A stretch of DNA of 64,000 nucleotides from Tolypothrix sp. PCC 7910 (GTDB taxonomy: Bacteria; Cyanobacteriota; Cyanobacteriia; Cyanobacteriales; Nostocaceae), in the NCBI RefSeq assembly GCF_011769525.1, contig NZ_CP050440.1, positions 4,713,501 to 4,777,500 on the forward strand, written 5' to 3'. Under the pieces are notes generated by a model that was given only the letters and a program-made list of their open reading frames with translations, ran no database searches and was not told the origin of the DNA. The position numbers and the translations under genes were made by a program. Of the stretch, positions 1-9,199 are shown one piece after another; positions within the stretch are counted from its first letter, which is position 1, and every line of letters starts with the position of its first letter.

Positions 1-1
1 T

Positions 2-592
2 CATGCTTTAACGATTAGTTCAGATGGTAAAACCCTTGCCAGTGGTAGTGATGATAATACTATCAAACTGTGGAGTCTGGAAACAGGCAGACACATCCGT
101 ACATTAGTAGGACATGAATTTTGGGTAAGGTCAATTGCAATGAGTCCAGATGGTCAAATTTTGGCTAGCGGTAGTTTTGATAAAACTATCAAGCTGTGGA
201 ATGTCGCTAAAGGCTACGCAATTCGTACCCTCGTAGGGGATGGAAAAACGATTACATCGCTTGCCATTAGTCCAGATGGCAAAATTTTAGCTAGTGCCAG
301 CCGCGATCGCACAATTAAACTCTGGAATTTATCTAGAGGAGAAGTAATTCGCACCTTAGTTGGTCATGTAAATACAGTTACATCCCTAGCTATGAGTCCA
401 GATGGTAAAACCTTGGCTAGTGGGAGTCGCGATCGCACAATTAAACTGTGGAATTTATTTAATGGGGAGAATATTTTAACACTAAAAGGGCATAGCAATA
501 ACGTAAACTCTATTACTTTTAGCCCCAATGGTCAAAATATAATTAGTGCTAGTGAGGACAATACTATTAAGATTTGGTATATACGTAAGTAA
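2..592 (+). CDS. WD40 repeat protein, 5' end outside window
   Basis: The reading frame is open from base 2, so the gene begins upstream of the window and 196 C-terminal residues are visible. The protein consists of successive WD40 blades of about 42 residues, each with the SPDGK.LASGS.D.TIKLWN core followed by a G.IRTL.GH hinge; about four and a half blades are present. The first in-frame ATG at 140 lies inside a blade and is not the real start. WD40 propellers are protein-interaction platforms; no enzymatic part is visible. It is followed by two more genes with near-identical blades (697-1719 and 3465-5483), which suggests local duplication. The missing N-terminus could hold a kinase or another domain, as in its neighbour at 3465. 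Confidence 0.9.
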   Translation, partial: HALTISSDGKTLASGSDDNTIKLWSLETGRHIRTLVGHEFWVRSIAMSPDGQILASGSFDKTIKLWNVAKGYAIRTLVGDGKTITSLAISPDGKILASASRDRTIKLWNLSRGEVIRTLVGHVNTVTSLAMSPDGKTLASGSRDRTIKLWNLFNGENILTLKGHSNNVNSITFSPNGQNIISASEDNTIKIWYIRK

Positions 593-696
593 AAAATCCG
601 AGCTTACAATATAATACTCTTCTATACAGTCAGTAATTCTATCGAAATGCTTGCTATATTGTGCAGCATAAGGATAATGCCACTGGGAGATCTGCG

Positions 697-1719
697 ATGT
701 CTGTAAATAAAACTAACTCCGCACTGCGAGTCTTAACAGCCACAGTCTTCCTGCTTTCGGGAGTTGGGGGAGTGTTGTACTCGGAAGTCCCCTCATCTGC
801 AACCGGCGAGACATCTTCTCCCAAGTTACCAGCATCAGATGTCTTAACTCTTAAAGGAAATTCTGGATCGGTAAAGGGCGTTGCTGTCAGCCCCGATGGT
901 AAAACCTTGGCTAGTGTAAGCACAGATAATGATATCAAACTGTGGAATTTAGCTACTGGCAAAGAAATCCGTACCCTAAAAGGTCATAGTAACTGGGTCA
1001 ATTCTGTAGTATTTAGCCCAGATGGTAAAACTCTTGCTAGTGGTAGTTTAGATAAGACGATTAAGTTATGGGATGTAGCTAGTGGCAGAGAAATTCGCAC
1101 TCTCAAAGGACATCTCTTATCTATTGAATCTGTATCCTTCAGCCGAGATGGCACTAAGTTAGCAAGTGGTAGTTGGGATCAAACCCTCAAAGTTTGGGAT
1201 GTCGCAACCGGAGAAGTTATACGTACACTCAAAGGGCAGTGCGATATATTTAATTCTGTAGCTTTTAGCCCAGATGGGAACACTATTGCTAGTAGCAATC
1301 ATTTTGATAAGAATATCAAACTGTGGAATCTTTCAAATGGAGAAGTTATACATACCCTCAACGGGCATACTGATGTAGTTAATTCAGTAGCTATTAGTCC
1401 AGATGGTAAAACTGTGGCTAGTGGTAGTTGGGATGGCACAATCAAACTGTGGAATGCCTCAACAGGCAGAGAAATTACTACCCTCAGGGGTGACAACAAA
1501 AGAGTTTGGTCTGTAGCCTTCAGTGCCGATAGTAAAAACCTTGTGAGTGGTGGCTGGGATGGTACTGTTAGAGTTTGGAATGTGCCTGAAAAGCAAGAAA
1601 TACAGACTTTAACAGGACATAAAAGCAAAATTTGGGCTGTAGCCTTTAACCCTGATGGCAAGACTGTTGTTAGTGCTAGTAAAGACAAAACTATCAAAGT
1701 TTGGCCAGTAGTACAGTAG
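697..1719 (+). CDS. Exported WD40 repeat protein
   Basis: 340 residues. The ATG at 697 is chosen over the GTG at 661 because GGGAGA lies about 8 bases upstream and the protein then starts with a charged stretch followed by a hydrophobic segment (residues about 8-27), typical of a signal peptide or membrane anchor. From about residue 45 to the end there are seven WD40 blades with the SPDGK, LASGS and IKLW motifs, enough for one closed propeller. The role is probably a periplasmic or membrane-attached interaction scaffold (inference). It lies on the same strand as the WD40 gene upstream, 104 bases away. The ligand is unknown. Confidence 0.88.
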   Translation: MSVNKTNSALRVLTATVFLLSGVGGVLYSEVPSSATGETSSPKLPASDVLTLKGNSGSVKGVAVSPDGKTLASVSTDNDIKLWNLATGKEIRTLKGHSNWVNSVVFSPDGKTLASGSLDKTIKLWDVASGREIRTLKGHLLSIESVSFSRDGTKLASGSWDQTLKVWDVATGEVIRTLKGQCDIFNSVAFSPDGNTIASSNHFDKNIKLWNLSNGEVIHTLNGHTDVVNSVAISPDGKTVASGSWDGTIKLWNASTGREITTLRGDNKRVWSVAFSADSKNLVSGGWDGTVRVWNVPEKQEIQTLTGHKSKIWAVAFNPDGKTVVSASKDKTIKVWPVVQ

Positions 1720-1786
1720 AAAGTTATTGTGGTTGGGTTTGGGTGTTAGGTATTGGTCATTGGCCGTTTAGTATTTGTACCTATCA

Positions 1787-1814
1787 CCCATTACCCATTA
1801 CCCATTACCCAATC
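1787..1814. repeat. Heptamer tandem repeat (CCCATTA)
   Basis: Three perfect consecutive CCCATTA units are followed by a CCCAATC variant, between two convergent genes. This is the short tandemly repeated repetitive (STRR) type common in filamentous cyanobacteria. Confidence 0.8.
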
Positions 1815-1817
1815 CCC

Positions 1818-3122
1818 TTAATACATCGTTAAGCGATATCTACCACGTTCTTGGGGATTAGCAGAAACTACTACAACATAGTAAGTATCATCTCCAGGTA
1901 GCCTTGCTCGGTCAATTAGTGCGCTATACTTACCATCTTTGGCATTATCCGCAGCAACAATTTTTCCTTGCGAATTTAATAAGACTAGATAAGGAGAAAA
2001 TTCTTCAAAGACACTATCTACACGAATACTAACTAGCTGATCTTTTTTCCCCTCAAACTTAGAAATATTGTAGGGGCTTTTATTTTGCTTAAGGGTAAGG
2101 CTTTGAGCAGTTAGTTCGCCAGATTCGTCTAAATTATAGCTAGCTCTGTCATTTCTAAGTGCTAAGCTATAGCGGCCTGTATCTCCTGGGTTGCTACTAG
2201 TAACAGCGATTGTATATGTACCTTGAACAGGTAGCCTGACAAATACAAATGCATCTTTAATCCCACCTGTTGCCTGAGTGCTACTGCGTTTGACAATAAC
2301 ATTATTATCAGGGTCAAGCAGAAACATATAAGGAGTAAGACTCAAGTTATTGGAACGGCGTGTATCAGTACTACCACCCAGGCGAATTTGGATCAGTTGG
2401 TTTTCTCTCCCTTCAAATTGGTAGAAGTGAAAATATCTACCTTGAGACTGAAAATCACCTTTACCTAAAATACCAAAGGCGAAATCTACAAAGTTAATTG
2501 GCTTGTAATTGAGATTTCTAGGTGGAGAAACTGGTGCTGGCTGACGATTTGGCCTGTTACCTGTAGATGGTTGAGTACTGGGTTGGTAACCGCTTGAGCT
2601 AGGACGAGTAGAACCATTATTCGAGGGTTGAGGCTTTGTCCCTGAATTCGTTGGTCTAGAAGGATTGGGAGTAGGTGCTGGTGTAATATCTACTGGTTGG
2701 GAAGTCCTAGGTTTAGAAGTAGGTGCTGGTGTAGTATCTACTGGTTGAGATGGCCTAGGTTTAGGAGTAGGTGCTGGTGTAGTATCTACTGGTTGGGAAA
2801 TCCTAGGTTTAGGAGTAGGTGCTGGTGCAGAATTTGTGGTTGCAGGCGGTACACGTGGAGGTATGGGTGAATCAATAGGTTGCTTAGGCTGTGAAGAAGA
2901 TGCAGGTGGTGGAGTAGTAGGAATTTGTTCAATTCCTTGTTCTACAGCTTCTGGTTGCCTTTCATCTGGTGTTTTAGCAATGGTAAATTTTACTGTAGAT
3001 TCGGGAATTGTTAAAGCACCAATAGGTAGAGAATAACTGCTTAGTAACAAGCTACTACTCAGTGAAAAAATTACACCTAAGTGCGATCGCAAAAGATATT
3101 TTTTATGATTTTTTTCTAGCAT
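1818..3122 (-). CDS. Exported proline-rich protein with PPC-like domains
   Basis: 434 residues. The ATG at 3122 is preferred over the ATG at 3137 because the ribosome-binding sequence GAGGAG overlaps the earlier codon and is well spaced for the later one. Order: signal peptide (residues about 10-37, SLSSSLLLSSYSLPIGA), a long Pro/Ser/Thr-rich linker with a 16-residue repeat (PAPTPKPR.SQPVDTT), then two beta-sandwich modules of about 100 residues resembling bacterial pre-peptidase C-terminal domains (motifs YFHFYQFEG, GTYTIAVTSS, DDTYYVVVVSANP.E.GRY). Such domains usually sit at the end of secreted enzymes, but no catalytic domain is visible here. The linker suggests attachment to or passage through the cell wall. 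It lies between WD40 genes on the opposite strand. Confidence 0.75.
   Translation of the reverse strand: MLEKNHKKYLLRSHLGVIFSLSSSLLLSSYSLPIGALTIPESTVKFTIAKTPDERQPEAVEQGIEQIPTTPPPASSSQPKQPIDSPIPPRVPPATTNSAPAPTPKPRISQPVDTTPAPTPKPRPSQPVDTTPAPTSKPRTSQPVDITPAPTPNPSRPTNSGTKPQPSNNGSTRPSSSGYQPSTQPSTGNRPNRQPAPVSPPRNLNYKPINFVDFAFGILGKGDFQSQGRYFHFYQFEGRENQLIQIRLGGSTDTRRSNNLSLTPYMFLLDPDNNVIVKRSSTQATGGIKDAFVFVRLPVQGTYTIAVTSSNPGDTGRYSLALRNDRASYNLDESGELTAQSLTLKQNKSPYNISKFEGKKDQLVSIRVDSVFEEFSPYLVLLNSQGKIVAADNAKDGKYSALIDRARLPGDDTYYVVVVSANPQERGRYRLTMY
2671..2826. repeat. 48-bp in-frame tandem repeat
   Basis: The block starting GTAGGTGCTG recurs at 2671, 2719, 2767 and 2815, exactly 48 bases apart. It encodes the 16-residue Pro-rich unit of the exported protein in which it lies. 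The length keeps the frame, so copy number can vary without breaking the gene. Confidence 0.9.
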
Positions 3123-3464
3123 CTTTTCACTCCTCATTTATTGTCTCAATAAGCTTAGGGTAGGCACTACACATGATCTAAAAATCATTGCTCAACCGAA
3201 AAAATTTGAACGGTATAATCCATTCAAAATGCAAAATTGGTTCACCCTGAAATATTGAGAGTATATATGCTCATCCATAACCAGCTATAATTCAGCATTG
3301 AGGATGCTGCTGGTGATACTCTAAAAAGAATTTATTTTTTAATTCTAAATTGCTAAGTTACTTATAGATTACTTTCTGATTACAAAAAAATAATTTTGGC
3401 AACTTAATAGCAAAATTAGATGTCATGAATTAATATATACACAACCTGCAAATGGGTTTCCAGT
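3123..3464. other. Divergent intergenic region
   Basis: 342 bases between the divergently transcribed exported protein and the WD40 kinase, so both promoters should lie here. The sequence is AT-rich. I see no repeat, RNA gene or clear operator. Confidence 0.6.
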
Positions 3465-5483
3465 ATGATCTGCTGTCTGAATCCCGATTGCCCCAATCCT
3501 CAAAATCAAGATCGGCAAGAAGTTTGCCTGAGTTGTAATCATCCATTGATATCGTTATTAAGGGGCCGTTATCGTGTAATTAAAGTACTATCTGATGAAG
3601 GGGGATTTGGTAGAACCTATCTAGCGGAAGATGCGGACAAACTAAACGAATGGTGTGTAGTTAAACAATTTGCACCTAAAATACAGGATACTTCTACATT
3701 AAAGAAAGCAGTTGAGCTATTTAAAGATGAAGCCAAACAACTGCAAAAATTAGGGGAACATCCGCAAATTCCTACGCTTTTAGCATACTTTGAACAAGAT
3801 AATTATCTATTTTTAGTACAGCAGTATATCAATGGACAGAATTTACTACAGGAATTACGAACAGGGGTAACTTATAACAAAAGTAAAATTGTTGAACTTT
3901 TACTAGATCTACTTCCCGTTCTCAAGTTTATTCATGAGCGCGGCGTAATTCATCGGGATATCAAACCACAAAATATTATTCGTCGTCAAAGAGATGGGCG
4001 ATTAGTCTTAATTGATTTTGGTTCCTCAAAACAATTAACAGCAACAGTACATACTCAAATTGGCACAACCATTGGTTCACATGGTTATACTCCTATTGAA
4101 CAAATGCAGGATGGTAAAGCTTATCCGTCCAGCGATTTGTTCAGTTTGGGTGTAACTTGTTTTCATTTACTCAGTGGGATTCGTCCCTCTCAACTGTGGA
4201 TGCAAAAGGGGTACAGTTGGGTTAATTCTTGGCACGAGTATTTAGCAAATCAGGATAGGGATGGAGTAGCTGCAAATGTAAATGTGGATATAGTTTTAGA
4301 TAAACTGCTAAAAACAGAAATTCACCAGCGTTATCATTCTGCTGATGAAGTGATCAAAGACTTAACACATAAGCCTTCTATAGTACCACCACCAACTATC
4401 ATTGAACCATCTTCTCCTACCCAAAGTTTCTATTTTAAACATCGGTTATTAATTAATACTGCTATTTTACTCCTGGGATTAGGAGGAATTTGGTATTTAC
4501 AATCTCGTTCCCAAGAAGTAACTAAATTAGCTAACCCTAGTCAACCAGCAAACATTACAGAAAATTCTGACCAACCTACAACTCTCAAAGGTCATTCTAG
4601 CGATGTTAATGCTGTCGCCTTCGCTAGGGATAGTATGACTTTAGCTAGTGGTAGTGATGACAATACAATTAAAGTTTGGCATCTAAAAACAAATCAGAAA
4701 GTTAGTACTCTCAAGGGACACAAAAAATGGGTTTGGGCTGTTGCTTTTAGTCCAGATGGTAAAACCTTAGCTAGTGGTAGTGCAGATAAGACTATTAAAC
4801 TTTGGAATCTTGCTAATGGAGAGGAAATTAATACCTTTAAAGGGCATACTGAAGGAATCACATCTGTAGCTTTTAGTCCAGATGGAAAAACGCTAGCCAC
4901 TAGCAGTATAGACAAGACAATTAACCTATGGAATCTCTCTAGTGGTCAGCTAATTCGCACCTTGAAAGGACATACACAAGCAGTTTCATCTGTGGCTTTT
5001 AGTCCAGATGGTAGCACCCTAGCTAGTGGCAGTTGGGACAAAAAAATTAAACTTTGGAACGTGGCCACAGGAAAAGAAATTCGGACTTTTGTAGGACATT
5101 CAGAATTAATTATTTCTGTTGCCTTTAGCCCCGATGGTATGACTTTGGCTAGTGGTAGTAAAGATAAGTCAATTAAATTATGGAATTTGGTAACAGGAGA
5201 GGCAATTCGCACTTTTAAAGGTCATAAAGATAAGGTAAATTCTGTAGTTTATGTACCTAAAGTAGAAGATAGCAAAACAGCAAATAATTTTACTCTTGTC
5301 AGCGGTAGTAGCGATAACACTATCAAATTATGGAATACAACAACAGGGAAAGAAATTCGGACTTTGAAGCGAGATTCTGGTTATATTTATTCTGTCGCAA
5401 TCAGCCCTGATGGTAAAACTATTGCTAGCGGTGGTAGCGCTGATAATATTATTAAGGTTTGGCATTTATCTCAAGATAAATAA
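3465..5483 (+). CDS. Ser/Thr protein kinase with WD40 propeller
   Basis: 672 residues, membrane-anchored eukaryotic-type kinase. Residues 3-24 hold cysteines spaced like a zinc ribbon (C4, C9, C21, C24). The kinase domain (about 33-300) has the glycine loop EGGFGRTYLAE, the lysine in VVKQF, the catalytic loop HRDIKPQNII and DFGSS, so it should be active. A transmembrane segment (about 328-346, INTAILLLGLGGIWYL) is followed by seven WD40 blades (about 375-670). The likely topology is kinase inside, propeller outside (inference). One blade carries an insertion around YVPKVEDSKTANN. The blades closely match the two WD40 proteins upstream. WD40-tailed kinases are typical of filamentous cyanobacteria; the substrate is unknown. 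Confidence 0.93.
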   Translation: MICCLNPDCPNPQNQDRQEVCLSCNHPLISLLRGRYRVIKVLSDEGGFGRTYLAEDADKLNEWCVVKQFAPKIQDTSTLKKAVELFKDEAKQLQKLGEHPQIPTLLAYFEQDNYLFLVQQYINGQNLLQELRTGVTYNKSKIVELLLDLLPVLKFIHERGVIHRDIKPQNIIRRQRDGRLVLIDFGSSKQLTATVHTQIGTTIGSHGYTPIEQMQDGKAYPSSDLFSLGVTCFHLLSGIRPSQLWMQKGYSWVNSWHEYLANQDRDGVAANVNVDIVLDKLLKTEIHQRYHSADEVIKDLTHKPSIVPPPTIIEPSSPTQSFYFKHRLLINTAILLLGLGGIWYLQSRSQEVTKLANPSQPANITENSDQPTTLKGHSSDVNAVAFARDSMTLASGSDDNTIKVWHLKTNQKVSTLKGHKKWVWAVAFSPDGKTLASGSADKTIKLWNLANGEEINTFKGHTEGITSVAFSPDGKTLATSSIDKTINLWNLSSGQLIRTLKGHTQAVSSVAFSPDGSTLASGSWDKKIKLWNVATGKEIRTFVGHSELIISVAFSPDGMTLASGSKDKSIKLWNLVTGEAIRTFKGHKDKVNSVVYVPKVEDSKTANNFTLVSGSSDNTIKLWNTTTGKEIRTLKRDSGYIYSVAISPDGKTIASGGSADNIIKVWHLSQDK

Positions 5484-5716
5484 ACAGCCAATTAAAGCTA
5501 AATAAACGAAGTTTTCAGGGGTTTTTGCTATTAAAGCAACCGCTGTGGAATGAAATAGATTGGTACTACTGCACACACTTCCTGTGCCAGACAGCCTTTG
5601 GTACCTTGCGCTGCGCGACAATACGCCCTACATCAGATAACTAAAAGACAATTCTCTTTAGTGCGCGTATAATCTGTGTGAAATGTAGACCAAAAATTAT
5701 ACTCAGTAGCACGTCA

Positions 5717-7159
5717 ATGCTGGAATTATTGCAAAGCTTTTTTGGTGATGGCTTATTTATCCCACATGGTCATTGCTATCTTTGGCAACCGAAATTAGTG
5801 TGGTTGCACATTATATCTGATTCTTTAATTGCCATAGCTTATTATTCTATCCCTATTACTCTTGTTTACTTTGTACAAAAACGAGAGGATTTCCCGTTTA
5901 AATGGATACTTTTATTATTTGGAACATTTATTGTTTCTTGTGGTACAACTCATGTGATGGAAGTGTGGACGCTATGGCATCCAACTTATTGGTTATCGGG
6001 CACTATCAAATTTTTTACAGCTGCAGTTTCGGTTTACACTGCTATTATTTTGGTACCAATTGTTCCCCAAGCATTAGCTTTACCAAGCCCAGCCCAATTA
6101 GAAGCAGCTAACTCTCAACTTAAAATGGAAATTATTGAACGAAAAACAGCAGAAGAAGCACTTTTAAAAGCTAAACAAGAGTTAGAAACTAGGGTGGAAG
6201 AACGCACCTCTGAATTAAAGGCAGCTATGACACAATCTTTAGAAAATGCTGCTAACGCTCAAGAACAAGCTGCACAGTTGCAAATTGCTCTGAAAAAGCT
6301 GGCAAATACTCAAGCTCAATTGATTCAAACTGAAAAAATGTCTTCTCTGGGTCAATTAGTTGCAGGAGTCGCCCACGAAATCAATAATCCAGTTAATTTT
6401 ATTTATGGCAATACTATTATTGCTAATGAATATGCTGATAACTTGATAAATTTAATTTTACTTTACCAAGAAAAATATTCTGAGACTACAACAGAAATTC
6501 AAGATTATACGGAAGAAATAGACTTAGATTTTATTCAAAAAGACTTGCCAAGAGTTTTGCATTCCATGAAAAATGGAGCAAATCGGATTAGCGAAATAGT
6601 GCAATCTTTACGAACATTCTCACGATTAGATGAAGCAGAAATTAAGCAAGTTAATATTCATGAGGGAATTGATAGTACACTGCTACTTTTAAAAAGCAAT
6701 TTGAAAGGTAAAGCAGGTAACCCAGATATTGAAGTAACTAAACAATATGGAAATTTACCAAAAATAGAATGTCACCCTGGTCAGCTAAATCAAGTATTTA
6801 TGTATATTTTGAGTAATGCAATTGATGCCATAAATATGGTATTAAAAAATAAAATTCATACCTTAGATGAATATCAGGGAAAAATTACTATTGCTACTGA
6901 AGATTTAAGTAGCAATGAAGTAATGATTCGCATTATTGATAATGGTTGTGGCATGACTGAAGAGGTCATACAAAAAATATTTGATCCATTCTTTACTACT
7001 AAACCTGTTGGTTCGGGAACGGGTCTGGGAATGTCAGTGAGTTACCAAATTATTCAGATGCATAATGGTCATTTGCGCTGCGTTTCAGTACTAGATGAAG
7101 GCACAGAATTCCAGATTCGGATTCCGATTCAGATGAAATCTCCGGTTAAAAATTTGTAA
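5717..7159 (+). CDS. Ethylene-receptor-type sensor histidine kinase
   Basis: 480 residues. The ATG at 5717 is chosen; the GTG at 5678 would add 13 residues of no family character. Residues about 28-118 form three membrane helices matching the plant ETR1 ethylene-binding domain: D35, Y42, I72, C75 and H79 correspond to ETR1 D25, Y32, I62, C65 and H69 with a constant offset of 10. In ETR1 the Cys and His hold the copper cofactor. A coiled coil (about 127-205) leads to the HisKA motif with phospho-acceptor H220 ([11 protein letters not shown]) and an ATPase domain with N, G1 (DNGCGM) and G2 (GSGTGLGMS) boxes. There is no GAF, PAS or receiver domain, so this is a minimal version, and no response regulator is adjacent. 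Ethylene sensing is inferred from residue conservation. Confidence 0.92.
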   Translation: MLELLQSFFGDGLFIPHGHCYLWQPKLVWLHIISDSLIAIAYYSIPITLVYFVQKREDFPFKWILLLFGTFIVSCGTTHVMEVWTLWHPTYWLSGTIKFFTAAVSVYTAIILVPIVPQALALPSPAQLEAANSQLKMEIIERKTAEEALLKAKQELETRVEERTSELKAAMTQSLENAANAQEQAAQLQIALKKLANTQAQLIQTEKMSSLGQLVAGVAHEINNPVNFIYGNTIIANEYADNLINLILLYQEKYSETTTEIQDYTEEIDLDFIQKDLPRVLHSMKNGANRISEIVQSLRTFSRLDEAEIKQVNIHEGIDSTLLLLKSNLKGKAGNPDIEVTKQYGNLPKIECHPGQLNQVFMYILSNAIDAINMVLKNKIHTLDEYQGKITIATEDLSSNEVMIRIIDNGCGMTEEVIQKIFDPFFTTKPVGSGTGLGMSVSYQIIQMHNGHLRCVSVLDEGTEFQIRIPIQMKSPVKNL

Positions 7160-7166
7160 GGGGTTT

Positions 7167-7250
7167 GGTAATTGGTCATTGGTCATTGGTCATTGGTAAT
7201 TGGTCATTGGTCATTGGTCATTGGTCATTAATCATTAGTCATTGGTAATG
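7167..7250. repeat. Heptamer tandem repeat (ATTGGTC)
   Basis: About ten imperfect units of ATTGGTC / ATTGGTA follow the histidine kinase stop codon. This is one of the longest and cleanest STRR arrays in the window. It carries no gene. Confidence 0.88.
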
Positions 7251-7423
7251 GGAAGTTCTTTTGTCTCCCTCTACTCCCTTGTTCCTTGATTACTAAACTC
7301 TAGTTTTCTATACCCAATCCCCGTAATATTACGGAAGGTGAAGAGAATTTTATAAATACTATGTTAACTTTTGGAGAAATTTGGGCAATATAAAGTACCA
7401 AAAAATTTATTTGGTATAAATTG

Positions 7424-8074
7424 ATGTTAACAATTGAGTTATCAACATCTGCTACAGCCTTAAAGCGTCGTTATGCTGGAGCGATCGCAGCTTTAATATT
7501 ACTTAGCTTACTGTGTTCCTTGAGTGGATTACCGATTCATCAGTCAATTTCTAATTGCTGGGAAGGCTTGCTTTGGGGAATCGCAGATCCGGTAGTTAGT
7601 TTAAATAGTCTGGCTAGCCTTGTAGCCATTGGCTTATTCTGTGCTGGGATGAATCGTGGTGCGTTGATTGCTGCATCTTTTTTACCAGCCGCGGTTTTGG
7701 GAACAGTGATTCATCTATTCTATGTAAATTTAGTAGGTGCAGAAATCGGAATTGCAGCTTCCACCATTGCTGTTGGTACTATGTTAATGATGTCAATTCA
7801 ACCGAATTGGCTGTTACTTTCAGTGCTGGGTGCGATCGCAGGGTTATTTCACGGTTATGCTGGTGCTGAACCTATCATTAATACAGAAATACTACCCTTA
7901 ATTATTTACGTACTGGGCTTTACTGTAACTCAATGTGCAGTAATAATGAGTGCCAGAGAAATTTACCCTATGTTACTAAATAAAATTGGTTTCGTAGGAT
8001 TAGCTGTTTGTGCCATCAGCATGGCATTTTTGAGCAATACATTTCACTCTGTAATTTTTTCATTCCTAGGCTAA
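7424..8074 (+). CDS. HupE/UreJ-like membrane protein
   Basis: 216 residues with six to seven hydrophobic helices. The ATG at 7424 is chosen over the adjacent TTG at 7421. HupE/UreJ proteins are nickel or cobalt permeases with an HP..G.DH motif in the first helix and a later HG....E motif. Here the first motif appears only in altered form (WGIADPVVSLNSLASLVAIG), while GLFHGYAGAE near residue 145 fits the second. The gene therefore looks like a divergent family member whose metal ligands may be partly lost. No hydrogenase or urease gene is near. Metal transport remains a guess. Confidence 0.65.
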   Translation: MLTIELSTSATALKRRYAGAIAALILLSLLCSLSGLPIHQSISNCWEGLLWGIADPVVSLNSLASLVAIGLFCAGMNRGALIAASFLPAAVLGTVIHLFYVNLVGAEIGIAASTIAVGTMLMMSIQPNWLLLSVLGAIAGLFHGYAGAEPIINTEILPLIIYVLGFTVTQCAVIMSAREIYPMLLNKIGFVGLAVCAISMAFLSNTFHSVIFSFLG

Positions 8075-8152
8075 AGCGAGTAGCACCTAAAAAATATTTT
8101 CATCTTTTAGGTGCTACTGAAGGACTGATAAATTTGACATCCTATCTGAAAA

Positions 8153-8830
8153 TTAGCAGGCTCCGACTTTATGGAAAATTACATAAAATGTTTTTCCAAT
8201 CAAGAATAAGTCGTAGAATAGATGCCAATTTTCTTGGTAACGCAGATCTAAATCAACTATTTGTTCAAAATCTGTGACTTGAGAACGACCGTTCACTTGC
8301 CATTCGCCAGTCAAACCTGGTTTGACATTTAAGCGTTGCCAATGGCGTGGTGTGTAGTTAACTACTTCATCATCAGTTGGTGGACGTGTACCCACTAAAC
8401 TCATGTCACCAATGAGAACATTCCAAAATTGAGGCAATTCATCTAAGCTAGTACGTCTCAAAAAGCGCCCTACCTGAGTGACTCGAAAATCATTTTGATT
8501 TTTAAATATGAGTCCTTTTGCTTCATTTTTAACTAGAGATTTTAAATGTTCTGCATTAGTAACCATTGAGCGAAACTTGTGGATTATAAATGGTTTACCT
8601 CGCAGCCCATAGCGTTTCTGGGCGAAGAAAATTGGCCCAGGGCTATCGAGTTTGATAGCAATTGCTATTGGTACAAATACAATTGCTAAAATCAATAGCC
8701 CAACTAAGCTACCTAAAATGTCTAGACAACGTTTAAATTTAGATTTTAAAGATGGGTGAGGAATAAATTGTAATTCCCAAGCTTTTAAATTGCCACTATG
8801 ACCAATGCTGTGTGAGGGTGTGGGGTGCAT
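8153..8830 (-). CDS. Sugar transferase, initiating glycosylphosphotransferase
   Basis: 225 residues. It belongs to the bacterial sugar transferase family (WcaJ/RfbP catalytic part), which moves a sugar phosphate onto undecaprenyl phosphate to start exopolysaccharide or O-antigen synthesis. Visible features: a hydrophobic hairpin at about 40-62 (GSLVGLLILAIVFVPIAIAI), the DSPGPIFFAQKR motif, KFRSM, and the conserved LRRTSLDELPQFWNVLIGDMS and VGTRPP segments. The long N-terminal membrane domain of WcaJ is absent, so this is the short monotopic form. It is convergent with the HupE-like gene, and no other polysaccharide gene is close. Confidence 0.92.
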   Translation of the reverse strand: MHPTPSHSIGHSGNLKAWELQFIPHPSLKSKFKRCLDILGSLVGLLILAIVFVPIAIAIKLDSPGPIFFAQKRYGLRGKPFIIHKFRSMVTNAEHLKSLVKNEAKGLIFKNQNDFRVTQVGRFLRRTSLDELPQFWNVLIGDMSLVGTRPPTDDEVVNYTPRHWQRLNVKPGLTGEWQVNGRSQVTDFEQIVDLDLRYQENWHLFYDLFLIGKTFYVIFHKVGAC

Positions 8831-9199
8831 GATCCCGCCTAATACCTAGGTAAATAAAAGTAGAATTACCTAACCTTTATTTGAATATATACTTAAGTGT
8901 CTTTAAAATTTGTATTTTCCCGTAAATTTACTTAATCTTTAATCAGCTCGCTGATATTCTGATTTTTTATATTTTTGGGATAAAGTTGATTAAATCTCCT
9001 GAGTGTAATTTGAATAAATAATTATTACAATCTGGAATCAAGTTAATTCTCCCTGAATTAACAACCGAGTAAATACGTAAAGATTATCAATTATCTTTGA
9101 GAACGTGGCTGATAGCTGGTGTTAATGCGTATATTAAATTATTCAATATCCGTAAGTATATGACGGTATTGGTTGATCAAAATTGGGGTGGTAAAGAAA
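8831..9199. other. Intergenic region
   Basis: About 370 AT-rich bases between divergent genes; presumably holds both promoters. I see no hairpin, repeat or small gene that I can support. Confidence 0.6.

Noticed and set aside
2671-2826. Possible CRISPR array (regular 48-bp spacing)
   Set aside because: There are no unique spacers; the whole unit repeats and encodes a proline-rich linker in frame.
7167-7250. Possible CRISPR or iteron origin
   Set aside because: Units are 7 bp without spacers and the same type of repeat occurs in many other gaps; no replication gene is near.
8008-8277. Plus-strand frame of 89 codons
   Set aside because: It overlaps the end of the HupE-like gene and the antisense of the sugar transferase; nothing supports translation.
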